Position numbers and translations under genes: made by a program. From contig CAMLKG010000019.1 of NCBI GenBank assembly GCA_946480695.1, positions 1 through 64,000 of the forward strand: DNA of 64,000 nt, read 5' to 3'. The notes under the pieces were generated by a model that saw only the letters and a program-made list of their open reading frames with translations, had not been told where the DNA came from and made no database searches. How positions within the stretch are numbered: the stretch's first letter is position 1; each line of letters starts with the position of its first letter. Shown piece after piece: positions 63,755 through 64,000 of the stretch. This stretch comes from an uncultured Cellvibrio sp. GTDB lineage: Bacteria; Pseudomonadota; Gammaproteobacteria; Pseudomonadales; Cellvibrionaceae.

Positions 63755-64000
63755 ATGAGTATTCCGCCAAATAACAATCCCCGGACAAATGATAAACCCC
63801 GCGTCCTCGTCTTTGATTCCGGGGTCGGCGGCCTGAGTGTGGCCCGGGAGATCCAGCGGCGATTGCCGTGGCTATCCCTTGTGTATGCTTCGGATAACGG
63901 CTTTTTTCCCTACGGCACCAAAGGGGAAGCGGAATTAGTCAGTCGGGTGGATCGGGTGATCCAGCGCTTATTGCAGGAATACCCGGTGGATATACTTGTC
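63755..64000 (+). CDS. murI: Glutamate racemase, 5' part
   Basis: The first 82 codons are present before the window ends. They include the substrate-binding FDSGVGGLSV (about residues 20-29) and ASDNGFFPYG, both diagnostic for MurI, which makes D-glutamate for peptidoglycan. The catalytic cysteines lie downstream and are not seen. The ATG is the first in frame. Confidence 0.93.
   Translation, partial: MSIPPNNNPRTNDKPRVLVFDSGVGGLSVAREIQRRLPWLSLVYASDNGFFPYGTKGEAELVSRVDRVIQRLLQEYPVDILV

Overview
The window looks like a chromosomal segment of a gammaproteobacterium, most likely Cellvibrio or a close Cellvibrionaceae relative. This is inferred from the gene content: EarP with an Arg32-type EF-P, the large NAD-dependent glutamate dehydrogenase, a MoxR/Bat operon, DUF1853, DUF2058, DUF2489 and DUF2835 families, and Rmf. 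No 16S rRNA gene is present, so genus is an inference. Most of the window is ordinary chromosome; the accessory part is the first 14 kb.

Region 1 (1-13981) is a complete type I-F CRISPR-Cas locus. In transcription order on the minus strand it reads: a WYL-domain regulator, cas1, a cas2-cas3 fusion, a previously unlisted 17-codon basic ORF, csy1 (cas8f), csy2 (cas5f), csy3 (cas7f), csy4 (cas6f), a compact leader, and an array of 76 identical 28-nt repeats with 75 spacers that runs into the left edge. The leader holds a perfect boxA antitermination element, two IHF-like sites and a terminator-like hairpin. Two neighbouring spacers overlap by 13 nt and between them reveal a CC/GG PAM, the type I-F PAM. 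Three direct ACAGGT repeats exactly 17 bp apart lie between the WYL gene and cas1 and are the best operator candidates.

Region 2 (14021-20470) holds pyrB, a short GlpD-like dehydrogenase with a GlpR-like operator, an orphan acylating acetaldehyde dehydrogenase, and an unrecognised two-gene operon. Its first protein combines an ISL3-transposase-like N-terminus with three gapless 66-residue helical repeats. Its second protein ends like a FIST_C domain. This pair is the most likely undescribed system outside the CRISPR locus.

Region 3 (20490-38084) is housekeeping: small membrane and secreted proteins, an ABC exporter, the EarP/EF-P rhamnosylation pair, the MsrPQ methionine sulfoxide repair pair, rlmKL, rmf, pyrD, a DUF2835 gene and gdhB.

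Region 4 (38305-45611) is a six-gene MoxR-Bat operon with a BatB-BatC fusion. Region 5 (45615-57210) holds a NIT-like membrane protein, pepN, a DUF1315 gene, a rhomboid protease, a metallophosphatase, nadK, a DUF1853 gene overlapping a cyclic-nucleotide/rhodanese gene, a PLP-dependent ACC deaminase/D-cysteine desulfhydrase homologue and a large coiled-coil protein. Region 6 (57474-64000) has a 27-codon acidic ORF, tRNA-Asp and tRNA-Val, an orphan histidine kinase, a lipoprotein, trmA, a DUF2489 gene, rmuC and the start of murI.
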